Source: Paraburkholderia rhynchosiae (lineage in GTDB: Bacteria > Pseudomonadota > Gammaproteobacteria > Burkholderiales > Burkholderiaceae). Taken from it: a DNA stretch of 64,000 bases. Each line of letters starts with the position of its first letter. Position 1 is the first letter of the stretch. Where the stretch lies: positions 62,001 through 126,000 of the forward strand of contig NZ_PNXY01000008.1 of assembly GCF_002879865.1 (NCBI RefSeq). Direction: 5' to 3'. The position numbers and the translations under genes were made by a program. Under the pieces are notes generated by a model. That model made no database searches. It was given only the letters and a program-made list of their open reading frames with translations, and was not told the origin of the DNA. This document shows positions 15,141 through 25,569 of the stretch, piece after piece.

Positions 15141-17180
15141 CTATTGCACGTCCAGCACCAGAAGCTGCGCTCCGTCGGCGACCTGATCGCCAACCGCATA
15201 CAGCACTTCGGTTACCGTGCCTGCTGCCGGCGCGCCGATGGTGTGCTCCATCTTCATTGCTTCCATCACGATCAGCGGCGTACCCTTCTCCACCACCGTG
15301 CCCGGTTCGACCAGCACCGCGATCACCTTGCCGGGCATCGGCGCGGTCAGACGGCCTTCGCCGCCCTCGGCATCGGCGGCATGCGCGAGCAGGTTTTGCC
15401 ACTCGAACGCAAGCGCATGACCGAGGCAAAACACATGAAACGTATCGCCGTCGACAAACACGCGGCCCGTGGCGCGCGCATCGCCTATCGTCGCCCGGTA
15501 TTCATGCAAGCCGGAGCCATTCGACCACGTGAACTGCTCGCGCACGCCGTCGTGTTCGAGCGTTTGCGTGCCGCCGTCACGCGCGAACGTGACCATGAAT
15601 ACGCTGTCTTTTTCCCCGCTGTTGTGAATAGTGAGCCAGCCGAGCGTCTGCGTATAGCCGCCGTTCAGACGCCAGTGCGATAACGCATCCCACGGCGATG
15701 CGCCGTGCGCGGTACCGCCCTCGCGCGTGAGCAGCGCGGCGCACGCAAGCGCGAGCGCTTCCTTGAACGGCTGCTTCACCGGCGCGAATAACGCATCGTG
15801 ATGCCGCTCGATCAGGCCAGTGTCGAGGTCGCCCGTCGCAAACGGCTCGCTCGCGACAATGCGTTGCAGAAACTCGACGTTGGTATGCGGGCCGACCACC
15901 TCGCACGCGTGCAGCGCGCGGCTCATTCGCGCGAGCGCTTCTTCGCGCGTGGCGCCGTGCACGATTAGCTTCGCGATCATCGGGTCGTAGAACGGCGTGA
16001 TGGTGTCGCCTTCACGCACGCCGCTGTCGATCCGCACCGGCGCCTTGCGGCCAGGCTCGCCGAGGCCAGCGGCATCGATAACGAATTCCACGCCCTCAGG
16101 CATGCGCAAATGCTTCAGCGTCCCCGTCGACGGCAAGAAGCCGCGCGCCGGATGTTCGGCATAGATTCTCGCCTCGATCGCGTGGCCGTCGATCTTTAGC
16201 TGCTCCTGCGTGAGCGGCAGCGGTTCGTCGGCGGCCACGCGCAGTTGCCATTCCACCAGGTCCTGGCCTGTAATCATCTCCGTGACGGGATGCTCGACTT
16301 GCAGGCGCGTGTTCATCTCCATGAAGTAGAACTCGCCCGTTGCCGTCATGATGAACTCGACCGTGCCCGCGCCGACATAGTTCACCGCGCGCGCCGCGGC
16401 GACTGCCGCCTCGCCCATTTCGCGCTTGATTTCCGCGGACAATCCCGGCGCGGGCGCTTCTTCCAACACCTTCTGGTGACGGCGCTGCACCGAGCAATCG
16501 CGGTCGAACAGATAAACCGCGCCGCCGTGACGATCCGCGAAAACCTGCACTTCCACGTGACGCGGCCGCGTCAGATACTTTTCGATCAGCACGCGATCGT
16601 TGCCGAAGCTGCTCGCCGCTTCGCGCTTGCATGACGCCAGCGCCGCCGGAAAGTCTTCGCTGCGCTCGACCACACGCATGCCCTTGCCGCCGCCGCCCGC
16701 GCTCGCCTTCAGCAGAACCGGATAGCCGATCGCATCGGCTTCATGATGCAATAGTTCGGTGTTCTGATCGTCGCCGTGATAACCGGGCACGAGCGGCACG
16801 GCCGCCGCATGCATCAACGCCTTCGCGGCGGCTTTCGAGCCCATCGCTGCGATCGCTTCGACCGGCGGTCCGATGAATACGATGCCCGCGGCTTCGCACG
16901 CATGCGCAAAGTCCTCGTTCTCCGACAAGAAACCATAGCCGGGATGCACTGCCTGTGCGCCGGTTGCACGCGCGGCTTCGATAATGCGCTCCACGCGCAG
17001 ATAGCTTTCCGCCGCGGTCGAGCCGCCGATATGCACGGCTTCATCGCACGCGCTCACATGCTTTGCGTTGGCATCCGCATCGGAATAGACGGCCACGCTC
17101 GCGATGCCGAGCCGCTTGCAGGTGGCGGCGACGCGGCACGCAATTTCGCCCCGGTTGGCAATCAGGATCTTGTTGAACAT
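15141..17180 (-). CDS. liuD: Methylcrotonyl-CoA carboxylase, biotin-containing alpha subunit
   Basis: A 679-residue biotin-dependent carboxylase subunit of leucine and isovalerate breakdown. It carboxylates biotin for 3-methylcrotonyl-CoA. In order: biotin carboxylase N-domain (1-115), ATP-grasp (about 116-320, with KASAGGGGKGMR and MEMNTRLQVEHPVTE), biotin carboxylase C-domain (to about 445), a linker, and a C-terminal biotinyl domain with VMEAMKMEH, whose lysine after AM carries biotin. It is the last gene of liuABCD, 83 bases after liuC. Confidence 0.93.
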   Translation of the reverse strand: MFNKILIANRGEIACRVAATCKRLGIASVAVYSDADANAKHVSACDEAVHIGGSTAAESYLRVERIIEAARATGAQAVHPGYGFLSENEDFAHACEAAGIVFIGPPVEAIAAMGSKAAAKALMHAAAVPLVPGYHGDDQNTELLHHEADAIGYPVLLKASAGGGGKGMRVVERSEDFPAALASCKREAASSFGNDRVLIEKYLTRPRHVEVQVFADRHGGAVYLFDRDCSVQRRHQKVLEEAPAPGLSAEIKREMGEAAVAAARAVNYVGAGTVEFIMTATGEFYFMEMNTRLQVEHPVTEMITGQDLVEWQLRVAADEPLPLTQEQLKIDGHAIEARIYAEHPARGFLPSTGTLKHLRMPEGVEFVIDAAGLGEPGRKAPVRIDSGVREGDTITPFYDPMIAKLIVHGATREEALARMSRALHACEVVGPHTNVEFLQRIVASEPFATGDLDTGLIERHHDALFAPVKQPFKEALALACAALLTREGGTAHGASPWDALSHWRLNGGYTQTLGWLTIHNSGEKDSVFMVTFARDGGTQTLEHDGVREQFTWSNGSGLHEYRATIGDARATGRVFVDGDTFHVFCLGHALAFEWQNLLAHAADAEGGEGRLTAPMPGKVIAVLVEPGTVVEKGTPLIVMEAMKMEHTIGAPAAGTVTEVLYAVGDQVADGAQLLVLDVQ

Positions 17181-17263
17181 GAGTTGTCTCGATCTCGGGA
17201 TATTCTTCTGATAAAGGCCTGGGTGCCTCGAAAAGTAATGCGCAAGCCGCGCGTTCAGCTATT

Positions 17264-18049
17264 TCAGTTGCGCCAGGCCGCCGTACGTTTTTCGAGGAAC
17301 GATGCGACGCCTTCGCGGCCTTCCGCTCCGGCTCGCGTATGCGCAATGCGCGCGGCCGTGTCTTCGATCAACGCATCGTTCAACTCGCGGCCTGCGACGT
17401 CCTGCACGAGCTGCTTGCAGGCGCGCACCGCTTGCGGACCATTTGCGCAGAGCGTTTGCGCGATCTGCTGCACGGTGGCGTCCAGTTGCTCCGCGCTGAC
17501 CGCTTCACTGACGAGCCCAAGGCGTAGCGCGGTCGCGCAGTCGAATTGTTCGGCGGTTACGAAATAGCGGCGCGACGCCTGCTCACCCAACGCGCGAATC
17601 ACATATGGCGCGATGGTCGCCGGGATCAGACCCAGACGCGCCTCGGAGAGACAGAAGCGTGCGCTTTCCACCGCCACCACGATGTCGCATGCCGAGATCA
17701 GGCCCATGCCGCCCGCGTATGCGTCGCCGCTTACGCGTGCGATCACCGGCTTGTTGCAGCGATAGATGGACGACAGCATGTTCGCGAGCAACATCGCGTC
17801 GGCGCGGTTCTCGTCGTCCGAGTAGGCGGCCATCTTCTTCATCCAGTTCAGATCGGCGCCCGCGCAAAAGGACTTGCCATTCGCGGCGAGCACGACCGCG
17901 CGCACGTCGTCGCGTGTGTTCAGCGCTGTGAAGGCCGCGGTGATGTCGGCGATCATCGTTTCGTTGAACGCATTGCGCACCTCCGGGCGATTCAGCGTGA
18001 CCGTGGCGACGTACCCTGCGATTTCAACGTTCAGTGTTTGGTATTGCAT
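17264..18049 (-). CDS. liuC: 3-methylglutaconyl-CoA hydratase (enoyl-CoA hydratase family)
   Basis: A 261-residue crotonase-fold protein expected to hydrate 3-methylglutaconyl-CoA to HMG-CoA. Signs are VTLNRPEVRNAFN, the oxyanion motif NGKSFCAGADLNWM and RVSGDAYAGGMGLISACDIVVA. The start at 18049 is chosen for its GGGAG ribosome site and the conserved MQYQTLNVEI beginning; an in-frame extension to 18121 runs into liuB. It lies between liuB (28-base gap) and liuD. Confidence 0.92.
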   Translation of the reverse strand: MQYQTLNVEIAGYVATVTLNRPEVRNAFNETMIADITAAFTALNTRDDVRAVVLAANGKSFCAGADLNWMKKMAAYSDDENRADAMLLANMLSSIYRCNKPVIARVSGDAYAGGMGLISACDIVVAVESARFCLSEARLGLIPATIAPYVIRALGEQASRRYFVTAEQFDCATALRLGLVSEAVSAEQLDATVQQIAQTLCANGPQAVRACKQLVQDVAGRELNDALIEDTAARIAHTRAGAEGREGVASFLEKRTAAWRN

Positions 18050-18077
18050 CGTGGCGGCTCCCATGTGTCGCGCGCGC

Positions 18078-19685
18078 TCACATCCGGAACACGCCGAAAC
18101 GCGTGTCTTCGATCGGCGCATTCATCGCGGCCGACAAACCGAGACCGAGCACGTCGCGTGTTTGCGCCGGATCGATCACGCCGTCGTCCCACAGACGCGC
18201 GCTTGCATAGTACGGATGGCCCTGATGTTCGTATTGCTCGCGAATCGGCTGTTTGAAGACCTCTTCTTCCTCGACGCTCCATGAACCGCCCCTGCCTTCG
18301 ATACCGTCGCGCCTGACCGTGGCCAGCACCGACGCGGCCTGTTCGCCGCCCATCACCGAGATCCGCGCGTTCGGCCACATCCACAGAAAACGCGGCGAAA
18401 ATGCACGGCCGCACATGCCGTAATTGCCCGCACCGAACGAGCCGCCGATGATCACCGTGAACTTCGGCACCTTCGCCGTCGCGACTGCCGTCACCATTTT
18501 TGCGCCGTTGCGCGCAATGCCTTCGTTTTCGTATTTGCGGCCCACCATGAAGCCCGTGATGTTCTGCAGAAACACGAGCGGAATCTTGCGCTGGCAGCAC
18601 AGTTCGATGAAGTGCGTGCCCTTCAACGCGGACTCCGAAAACAGAATGCCGTTGTTGGCAATGATGCCGACCGGATGTCCCCAGATATGCGCGAAGCCGC
18701 ACACAAGCGTGGTGCCGTAGCGCGCCTTGAATTCGTCGAACGCCGAGTCATCGACGATACGCGCAATCACCTCGCGGATATCGAAGGGCTTCCTGGTATC
18801 CACAGGAATCACGCCGTACATGCTCTTCACGTCGTAACGCGGTGGCTTCGGCTCCTGCAACATGACCGGCACATGCTTCGTGCGATTCAGGTTGCCGACG
18901 ATGCTGCGGGCAATCGCGAGCGCATGCGCATCGTTCTGCGCGAGATGATCGACCACGCCGGACAGACGCGTATGCACGTCGCCGCCGCCGAGGTCTTCCG
19001 CGCTGACCACTTCGCCGGTTGCGGCTTTCACGAGCGGCGGGCCGCCGAGAAAAATCGTCCCCTGATTCTTCACTATGATCGATTCATCGCTCATGGCCGG
19101 CACATACGCGCCGCCCGCGGTGCACGAACCCATCACGACGGCGATCTGCGGAATGCCCGCCGCGGACAGATTCGCCTGGTTGTAGAAGATGCGGCCGAAG
19201 TGGTCACGGTCGGGGAATACGTCGTCCTGATTCGGCAAGTTGGCGCCGCCCGAGTCGACCAGATACACGCATGGCAAGCGGTTTTCCGCGGCGATTTCCT
19301 GCGCGCGCACGTGCTTTTTCACGGTGATCGGATAATAGGTGCCGCCCTTGACCGTCGCATCGTTGCAGACGATCACGCACTCCTGGCTCGCGATCCGGCC
19401 AATACCGGTGATCACGCCCGCGCCCGGTGCGTCGTCGTTGTACATGCCGTACGCCGCGAGTTGCGAGAACTCGAGGAACGGTGTGCCCGGATCGAGCAGC
19501 TTCTCGATGCGCTCGCGCGGCAGCAATTTGCCGCGGCCCGTATGCTTCTCGCGCGCCGCCTGCCCGCCGCCCAGCGCGAGCTTCTCGACCTTCATGCGAA
19601 GATCGGTAACCAGCGCTTCGAGCGCCGCTGCATTGGCGCGGAAGTCGTCGGAGCGCGGATTGAGCTTTGATTCGATGATCGGCAT
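18078..19685 (-). CDS. liuB: Methylcrotonyl-CoA carboxylase beta (carboxyltransferase) subunit
   Basis: A 535-residue carboxyltransferase that moves the carboxyl group from biotin to 3-methylcrotonyl-CoA, acting with LiuD. Typical stretches are [20 protein letters not shown], the acyl-CoA site [16 protein letters not shown] and [20 protein letters not shown] in the biotin-binding half. The length is usual for the family. It lies 43 bases downstream of liuA and 28 bases before liuC. Confidence 0.95.
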   Translation of the reverse strand: MPIIESKLNPRSDDFRANAAALEALVTDLRMKVEKLALGGGQAAREKHTGRGKLLPRERIEKLLDPGTPFLEFSQLAAYGMYNDDAPGAGVITGIGRIASQECVIVCNDATVKGGTYYPITVKKHVRAQEIAAENRLPCVYLVDSGGANLPNQDDVFPDRDHFGRIFYNQANLSAAGIPQIAVVMGSCTAGGAYVPAMSDESIIVKNQGTIFLGGPPLVKAATGEVVSAEDLGGGDVHTRLSGVVDHLAQNDAHALAIARSIVGNLNRTKHVPVMLQEPKPPRYDVKSMYGVIPVDTRKPFDIREVIARIVDDSAFDEFKARYGTTLVCGFAHIWGHPVGIIANNGILFSESALKGTHFIELCCQRKIPLVFLQNITGFMVGRKYENEGIARNGAKMVTAVATAKVPKFTVIIGGSFGAGNYGMCGRAFSPRFLWMWPNARISVMGGEQAASVLATVRRDGIEGRGGSWSVEEEEVFKQPIREQYEHQGHPYYASARLWDDGVIDPAQTRDVLGLGLSAAMNAPIEDTRFGVFRM

Positions 19686-19728
19686 TGCGTGGCTTCTCCT
19701 GTCTTGATCGGAGTTGGCGTTTTAGCGC

Positions 19729-20910
19729 TTACGCGGTCTCGGCAAACAGCTCGCGGCCAATCAGCATGCGGCGGATTTCACTCGTGCCCGCGCCGATTTC
19801 ATAGAGCTTCGCATCGCGCCACAGACGCCCAACCGGGTACTCGTTGATATAACCGTTGCCGCCGAGAATCTGGATCGCTTCGCCGGCCATCCATGTGGCT
19901 TTTTCGGCCGTGTACAGAATCACGCCCGCACAGTCCTTGCGAACCTGGCGTACGTGCCCCGTGCCGAGCGTATCCAGTTGGCGGCCGACCGCGTACAAAT
20001 ACGCGCGGCACGCCTGCAAAGTGGTGTACAGATCCGCGACCTTGCCTTGAATCAGCTGGAATTCGCCGATCGACTGGCCGAACTGCTTGCGGTCGTGGAT
20101 ATACGGAACGACTGCGTCCATCACCGCGACCATGATGCCAGTCGGACCGCCGGCAAGCACCGCGCGTTCGTAGTCGAGGCCGCTCATCAACACCTTCACG
20201 CCGCCGTTCAATTGACCAAGGATGTTCTCTTCCGGCACTTCGACGTCCTGGAACACGAGTTCGCCGGTATGCGAGCCGCGCATGCCCAGCTTGTCGAGCT
20301 TTTGCGCAACCGAGAAACCCTTCATGCCCTTTTCGACGATAAACGCGGTAATGCCGCGCGAATTCGCTTCGATGTCGGTCTTTGCGTAGACGACCAGCGT
20401 GTCGCAATCCGGTCCGTTGGTGATCCACATCTTCGTGCCGTTGAGCACATAGCGATCGCCCTTCTTATCGGCGCGCAGCTTCATGCTGACCACATCCGAG
20501 CCCGCATTCGGCTCGCTCATTGCCAGCGCGCCGACATGTTCGCCCGACACGAGTTTCGGCAAATACTTCTGCTTTTGCGCATCGGTACCGTTGCGATGAA
20601 TCTGATTCACGCACAGATTCGAATGCGCGCCGTAAGAGAGACCGACCGACGCCGACGCGCGCGAGATCTCTTCCATTGCGACCATATGCGCCGTGTAACC
20701 CATGTTCGCGCCGCCGTATTCCTCCGAGACCGTCATGCCGAGCACGCCGAGATCGCCGAATTTGCGCCACAGGTCCATCGGGAATTGATCCGTACGATCG
20801 ATCTCGGCGGCACGCGGCGCGATTTCTTTCGCTGCGAATCCCGCGATGCTGTCACGCAGCATTTCGATTTCTTCACCGAGCGGGAATTGCAAACCGGGCA
20901 GGTTACTCAT
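19729..20910 (-). CDS. liuA: Isovaleryl-CoA dehydrogenase
   Basis: A 393-residue FAD flavoprotein of the acyl-CoA dehydrogenase family, the first step of the liu pathway, passing electrons to ETF. Marks are [53 protein letters not shown] and the C-terminal [23 protein letters not shown]. The start at 20910 has a GGAGA ribosome site and matches the usual N-terminus; seven in-frame codons upstream are ignored. It is the first gene of the operon and divergent from the TetR gene. Confidence 0.95.
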   Translation of the reverse strand: MSNLPGLQFPLGEEIEMLRDSIAGFAAKEIAPRAAEIDRTDQFPMDLWRKFGDLGVLGMTVSEEYGGANMGYTAHMVAMEEISRASASVGLSYGAHSNLCVNQIHRNGTDAQKQKYLPKLVSGEHVGALAMSEPNAGSDVVSMKLRADKKGDRYVLNGTKMWITNGPDCDTLVVYAKTDIEANSRGITAFIVEKGMKGFSVAQKLDKLGMRGSHTGELVFQDVEVPEENILGQLNGGVKVLMSGLDYERAVLAGGPTGIMVAVMDAVVPYIHDRKQFGQSIGEFQLIQGKVADLYTTLQACRAYLYAVGRQLDTLGTGHVRQVRKDCAGVILYTAEKATWMAGEAIQILGGNGYINEYPVGRLWRDAKLYEIGAGTSEIRRMLIGRELFAETA

Positions 20911-21052
20911 TGCTGTGTCTCCAGAGTTCATTGGCGGCCGGCTAATGGATAGATGCCGGCGAATTCGCGCGCGGCTCAGCGGACGGCGGCGCCTTGTGAG
21001 CCTCGTCTCTCGTCCGCACGAGGCGCGATGTTCAAGGCGAATTTCACGCTAC

Positions 21053-21070
21053 ATTTACGTAAGCGTCAAT
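21053..21070. promoter_or_regulatory. Palindromic operator candidate for the liu operon
   Basis: An 18-base imperfect palindrome, ATTTACGTAAGCGTCAAT, in the liuA/TetR intergenic region. ATT, ACG, CGT and AAT are symmetric. Comparative work on leucine-degradation regulators (LiuR, MerR family; LiuQ, TetR family in beta-proteobacteria) describes AT-flanked ACG/CGT palindromes at such positions. I assign it by that resemblance. Confidence 0.5.
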
Positions 21071-21192
21071 AGGTATTTTTGAGTGCGACTCAGAAACCAG
21101 CTCCGTCGCTTCGCTCGCGCCCGTGCTGTGGTAGCATCAAGTGAATCGGGCTCCTTGAGCCGAACTCTTCCGAAAACTTGAATCTGACTCAT

Positions 21193-21984
21193 ATGACGGT
21201 TGTTCTCAAGGCCGAATTGCCGGCGTCGCGCCGCCAGCCAGCTGGGCGCAAGTCGCAGCAGCGCGTGAAAGAGATTCTTCAGGCGGGCCGCGACGTGTTC
21301 TCCGAAAAGGGCTACGAGCGCGCGACAACCGCCGAAATCGCTCAACGCCTGGGCATTTCCGAAGCCACCGTCTTCAGCTATTTCCGCGGCAAGCGCGAGT
21401 TGTGTGCCCGAGTCATTGGCGACTGGTACGACGAGATCATCGGCGCGATCGAATCCGGACTGCCGCGCGACGGCGCCGTGCGCCAGCAATTCGCGTTCAT
21501 CGTGCGCACCCATTTGCGCCTGATGCTGGTGAACGGCACCGACCTTTGCGCGCTAGTGCTGTCCGAAGGACGCGCGCGGCATCATGAGTTAAGCGAGCCG
21601 CTGACCGAATTGCAGCGCCGCTACACCGCACCGTTGATGCGCGTCCTGGCTCAAGGCCAGCAAAGCGGCCAGATCCGCGCGGACATGCCTTTGCGCTTAT
21701 TGCGTTCGATGGTGTTCGGGCCAATGGAGCACGTGTTGTGGGACGCGACGCTCGCGAACCGGCATATCGATATCGACGCGACCGCGGATCAGCTGATCGA
21801 CGTGTTGTGGGCCGCATTGACGCCGCCAGATCTGGCGGTGAATGCATTGCAGCAGTTCAGGATGGAAGTCGCGGAAGCGAACCGGCGTTTTGAGGAGGCT
21901 GCGCGTCAAGCGGCGGCTGCCAGCGCTGCTCACGCGGCTACTCGCTCAGCCGACGAATCGGGCGGCGAATCGGGCGACGAATAG
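21193..21984 (+). CDS. TetR-family transcriptional regulator (candidate liu regulator)
   Basis: A 263-residue regulator with an N-terminal helix-turn-helix at about 20-65 (TTAEIAQRLGISEATVFSYFRGKREL). A ligand-binding helical domain and an alanine-rich, acidic C-terminal tail of about 40 residues follow. It is divergent from liuA with 282 bases between the starts, the classical place for a LiuQ-like repressor. The ATG at 21193 is preferred; a TTG at 21178 is in frame. The ribosome site is weak. Confidence 0.85.
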   Translation: MTVVLKAELPASRRQPAGRKSQQRVKEILQAGRDVFSEKGYERATTAEIAQRLGISEATVFSYFRGKRELCARVIGDWYDEIIGAIESGLPRDGAVRQQFAFIVRTHLRLMLVNGTDLCALVLSEGRARHHELSEPLTELQRRYTAPLMRVLAQGQQSGQIRADMPLRLLRSMVFGPMEHVLWDATLANRHIDIDATADQLIDVLWAALTPPDLAVNALQQFRMEVAEANRRFEEAARQAAAASAAHAATRSADESGGESGDE

Positions 21985-22095
21985 CGGTCTGGGTTTTGGT
22001 TCTTTCTGGTTCTCGTAGGTTCTGTCTCGCGCCTAAAAAAACGCTAATCTAGCGGTCTACCGGTAGCTGAAGCGCAGCCAAAAGGAGAACATCAG

Positions 22096-22953
22096 GTGGC
22101 AGATCCCAAGCCCGCAAAAGCCGCAAAGTCTTCAACGAGCGCAAGGACCACGAAAACATCCAAAGCCACCAACGTCAGGATCGGCATAGGCGGCTGGACG
22201 TATGCACCCTGGCGCGGCACCTTCTACCCGGAAGATCTCACGCAAAGCCGCGAACTCGAATACGCGAGCCGGCATCTCAGTTCAATAGAAATCAACGGCA
22301 CGTTCTACGGTTTGCAAAAGCCGGCGAGCTATGAAAAGTGGTATCAGGAAACGCCGGACGATTTCGTCTTTTCGCTGAAAGCGCCGCGTTACGCGACCAA
22401 CCGTAAAGTACTCGCCGACGCGGGCGAGACCATCGAGCGTTTCTTTGCGAGCGGCGTATTGCTGCTCAAACAAAAGCTCGGCCCGGTCAACTGGCAGTTC
22501 GCGCCGACCAAGAAGTTCGACAATGAAGACTTTGAAGCCTTCCTGAAGCTGCTGCCCGCGAGCATCGAAGGCGTGAAGCTGCGACACGCAATCGAGGTGC
22601 GCAACGACAGCTTCAAAACGCCCCAATTTGTCGCGCTGGCTCGCAAATACAAAGTCGCGGTCGTGCTGGCCGCCGACAGCGACTATCCGCAAATCGCCGA
22701 CATCACCGCGCCGTTCGTATATGCGCGCATCATGGGCACAACCGATAAGCAGGCCAAAGGCTATTCGACGAAAGCACTCGACGCATGGGCCGAACGCGCG
22801 CGCCAACTAGCCGCGGGCACGATGCCGGATGATCTCGAAACCTGTGCCGAGCCGCCCGCGAAAGCCGCCGCGCGCGACGTTTATCTGTACGTGATCAGCG
22901 GCTTCAAGGAACGCAATCCGGCAGCGGCAATGGCATTGATCGAACGTCTCTGA
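22096..22953 (+). CDS. DUF72 (YecE-like) family protein
   Basis: A 285-residue protein of the DUF72/YecE family, a TIM-barrel fold of unknown function. The family opening IRIGIGGWTYAPWRG-like stretch is at about 33-45, and FYGLQKPASYEKWYQETPDDFVFSLKAPR follows. The start is a GTG with a strong AAAGGAGAAC site. The first 30 residues are rich in Lys, Thr, Ala and Ser and look disordered. No operon partner is apparent. Confidence 0.85.
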   Translation: MADPKPAKAAKSSTSARTTKTSKATNVRIGIGGWTYAPWRGTFYPEDLTQSRELEYASRHLSSIEINGTFYGLQKPASYEKWYQETPDDFVFSLKAPRYATNRKVLADAGETIERFFASGVLLLKQKLGPVNWQFAPTKKFDNEDFEAFLKLLPASIEGVKLRHAIEVRNDSFKTPQFVALARKYKVAVVLAADSDYPQIADITAPFVYARIMGTTDKQAKGYSTKALDAWAERARQLAAGTMPDDLETCAEPPAKAAARDVYLYVISGFKERNPAAAMALIERL

Positions 22954-23070
22954 GCAGCGCCGTTTCGGCTGCGGTACGCGAGTGTCATAATCCCGGCAGC
23001 GAACCCCACGCAACGACACCCACATTCAAGGCCGCGAGGCCAACCCACATCAAAAGTCCGGGAGAATATT

Positions 23071-24189
23071 TTGAGCGCCATCGACAATCCTTTGCACGAC
23101 CAGGAAGTCGGCTCGGCCGACGCCACCCAGGACACGACGCGCATTGACGACGTTCGCATCGGCGCGGTACGTCCGTTGATCTCGCCTGCCTTGTTGCAGG
23201 ACGAATTGCCCGTGCCGCTTGCGGTGCAATCGCTGGTGGAAAAAACCCGCGTGGAAATCGCCGACATTCTGCACGAGCGCGATGACCGGCTCGTGATGAT
23301 CGTCGGCCCGTGCTCGATTCACGACCACGATCAGGCAATCGAGTACGCACACAAGCTCAAGACCGCCGCCGACACTTATAAGGACGATCTGCTAATCGTC
23401 ATGCGCGTGTACTTCGAAAAGCCGCGCACCACCGTGGGCTGGAAAGGCTATATCAACGATCCGCGTCTGGACGGCAGTTTCCGCATCAATGAAGGCTTGC
23501 GTCTTGCGCGGCAATTGCTGCTCGACATCAACGGTCTGGGCTTGCCCACCGCCACCGAATTTCTCGACTTGCTGAGCCCGCAGTACATTGCCGATCTGAT
23601 CGCGTGGGGCGCAATCGGTGCGCGCACAACAGAAAGCCAGAGTCATCGGCAACTGGCTTCGGGCCTCAGCTGTCCGATCGGTTTCAAGAACGGCACCGAC
23701 GGCGGAGTGCAGATCGCTGCTGACGCTATCGTCGCAGCGCGGGCGAGCCATGCGTTCATGGGCATGACGAAGATGGGCATGGCCGCAATCTTCGAAACGC
23801 GCGGCAGCGACGACGCCCACGTAATTCTGCGCGGCGGCAAGAAAGGACCGAACTACGACAGCGCGTCGGTGACGGCAACCTGTGCGGCGCTCAAATCAGC
23901 GGCCCTGCGCGAACAGGTGATGATCGACTGCTCGCACGCGAACTCGGGCAAATCGCATTTGCGTCAACTTGATGTCGTGCAGGATCTGGCGCAGCAACTT
24001 TCCGCGCGCGAGCGGCGCATCATGGGCGTGATGCTTGAAAGTCATCTGGAAGAAGGCCGTCAGGATCTGAAGGCCGGAGAGCCGTTGCGTTACGGCGTGT
24101 CGATCACGGATGCCTGCGTGAGCTGGGCGCAAACCGAGCCGGTGCTGGAGACTCTCGCCGATGCAACCCGCAAGCGCCGCGCGGGCTGA
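23071..24189 (+). CDS. aroG: 3-deoxy-7-phosphoheptulonate synthase (class I, AroF/G/H type)
   Basis: First enzyme of the shikimate pathway, condensing phosphoenolpyruvate and erythrose-4-phosphate. It has 372 residues. Signature stretches are MIVGPCSIHDHDQAIEYA, RVYFEKPRTTVGWKGYINDP and DCSHANSGK. The start is a TTG at 23071 with a GGGAG site 7 bases upstream; the next in-frame ATG lies inside the conserved core, so TTG is required. The N-terminal extension before the core resembles AroG-type feedback-regulated enzymes. Confidence 0.93.
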   Translation: MSAIDNPLHDQEVGSADATQDTTRIDDVRIGAVRPLISPALLQDELPVPLAVQSLVEKTRVEIADILHERDDRLVMIVGPCSIHDHDQAIEYAHKLKTAADTYKDDLLIVMRVYFEKPRTTVGWKGYINDPRLDGSFRINEGLRLARQLLLDINGLGLPTATEFLDLLSPQYIADLIAWGAIGARTTESQSHRQLASGLSCPIGFKNGTDGGVQIAADAIVAARASHAFMGMTKMGMAAIFETRGSDDAHVILRGGKKGPNYDSASVTATCAALKSAALREQVMIDCSHANSGKSHLRQLDVVQDLAQQLSARERRIMGVMLESHLEEGRQDLKAGEPLRYGVSITDACVSWAQTEPVLETLADATRKRRAG

Positions 24190-24371
24190 TCGCGGACACG
24201 GCTTCAATGCAACAGAGGCCATGCAGAGCCAAACCCGGCACACGCGCCGCGCCATCCGCCGATGGGTTCAGCTTACCGGGGCTGGGCAGCGCGTGATCTT
24301 CACACCCGAGGCATGGCTCGCGCCGCGCCATCGCAGCGCGTTGCGGACGCTCCGGTGTGAAGCGCGTTGCA

Positions 24372-24650
24372 TTACGACGCGTTGACGGCTTCCTTGAACG
24401 CCTTGCCCGCGGTGAACTTCACCGTCTTGGCTGCGGCGATCTGGATTTCGGCACCCGTCGACGGATTGCGGCCCACGCGTGCTGCACGTGCGCCAGTCGA
24501 GAAAGAACCGAAACCGACCAGTTGCACCGTATCGCCACCCACCACGGCTTTGGTTACCGCTTCAACGATAGCGTCGATGGTTTGGCCAGTGGCCGCTTTG
24601 CTTTCGCCCGTCGCTGCGGCGACTGCATCAATCAGTTCCTGTTTGTTCAT
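24372..24650 (-). CDS. hupB: DNA-binding protein HU-beta type
   Basis: A 92-residue nucleoid protein. [19 protein letters not shown] is the HU N-terminus. [22 protein letters not shown] is the strand and DNA-binding arm region with the conserved GRNP. The C-terminal helix [16 protein letters not shown] is typical. It stands alone on the minus strand, convergent with aroG. Confidence 0.96.
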   Translation of the reverse strand: MNKQELIDAVAAATGESKAATGQTIDAIVEAVTKAVVGGDTVQLVGFGSFSTGARAARVGRNPSTGAEIQIAAAKTVKFTAGKAFKEAVNAS

Positions 24651-25001
24651 AGCACTTCCCGTATGGTAATCATGGAACCGGCGCTACATCTGTCGCGCCG
24701 GGACCGACACACTAACGCATAGGCGCGCTTTCGCGCAAACCCCGCGTGTAAGCCTTGTATCACCCGCCCACAGGCGATTTGACGATTTTCTTTTGCAAAG
24801 TGCCATAAGAATCGCGCGCTTAGGTGTTTCTCGCGCCTCACCGGCGCGCGCCGCGTATCACAATCCGTTGCAATTTCAGTGCTTTAGCGCAGCCCAAACC
24901 GTTTTCAGGCCCATTTTTTACTATGTTAAGGTGCACCGCGACAGGACCGGCATTCGCCTTGCGGCGTGTAATCCGGGCAAGCAATCAGGAGAAAGAAAAA
25001 G
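24651..25001. promoter_or_regulatory. Divergent intergenic region, HU / small secreted protein
   Basis: About 350 bases without a coding gene. It must hold the HU promoter (minus strand) and that of the small secreted protein (plus strand). A-T rich stretches near 24775-24800 and 24905-24935 are the likeliest promoter sites. No RNA gene was recognised. Confidence 0.35.
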
Positions 25002-25385
25002 ATGAAGTTTCGCCATATTGCAACAGGGGCGCTACTCGCCGCACTCTTTTGCGCGACTGCCGAGGCCGATGAAACCGCCTGCGCGACGCTCGTCGGCGCG
25101 ACGGATTCGGCCACGCCTCAGGGTTTCCAGGTACGAGACGGCGAGCCGGTCGACCTTGTCAGCGGCGCAAAAACGGTGCATGGCAAGCTTCTCGTATTCG
25201 GCGAAAACGGCGTATTTCGCGCGTACTGGCAACCCGGGGGCAGCGCCGAAAAATACGTTCTGGCGAACGCCGGCGACAACGCCGTGCGCCTCGTTTCCAC
25301 CCCGCCGCAAGGCAGTCCCGCTACGCACGGCGAACCCGGCACGACACTTGGACCGCAGCGCGTACTGTCATGCCCGAAGCTTTGA
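25002..25385 (+). CDS. Small secreted protein of unknown function
   Basis: A 127-residue protein with a clear signal peptide (MKFRHIATGALLAALFCATAEA, cleavage near AEA-DE). The mature part has cysteines near residue 29 and 124, which could pair, and alternating polar/hydrophobic strands. I do not recognise a family. A good ribosome site (CAGGAGAAAG) precedes the ATG. The next gene starts 184 bases later. Confidence 0.6.
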   Translation: MKFRHIATGALLAALFCATAEADETACATLVGATDSATPQGFQVRDGEPVDLVSGAKTVHGKLLVFGENGVFRAYWQPGGSAEKYVLANAGDNAVRLVSTPPQGSPATHGEPGTTLGPQRVLSCPKL

Positions 25386-25569
25386 GCGGCCGCCTGAAGG
25401 TCAAACTTACTGACGGCGAGCTTGGCAGACGCGTCGACGCCCGCCTTCGGAAGTCGTTCCTACCGCCCGTTAGCGTAATCCTGGAGCGCCCGTCTAACGC
25501 CCTCAAGCTCCGAGCCACGCATGCCGTTATATCAAGCTTCGTATGCGGCGCAATCGTTAAGGGACGGGA

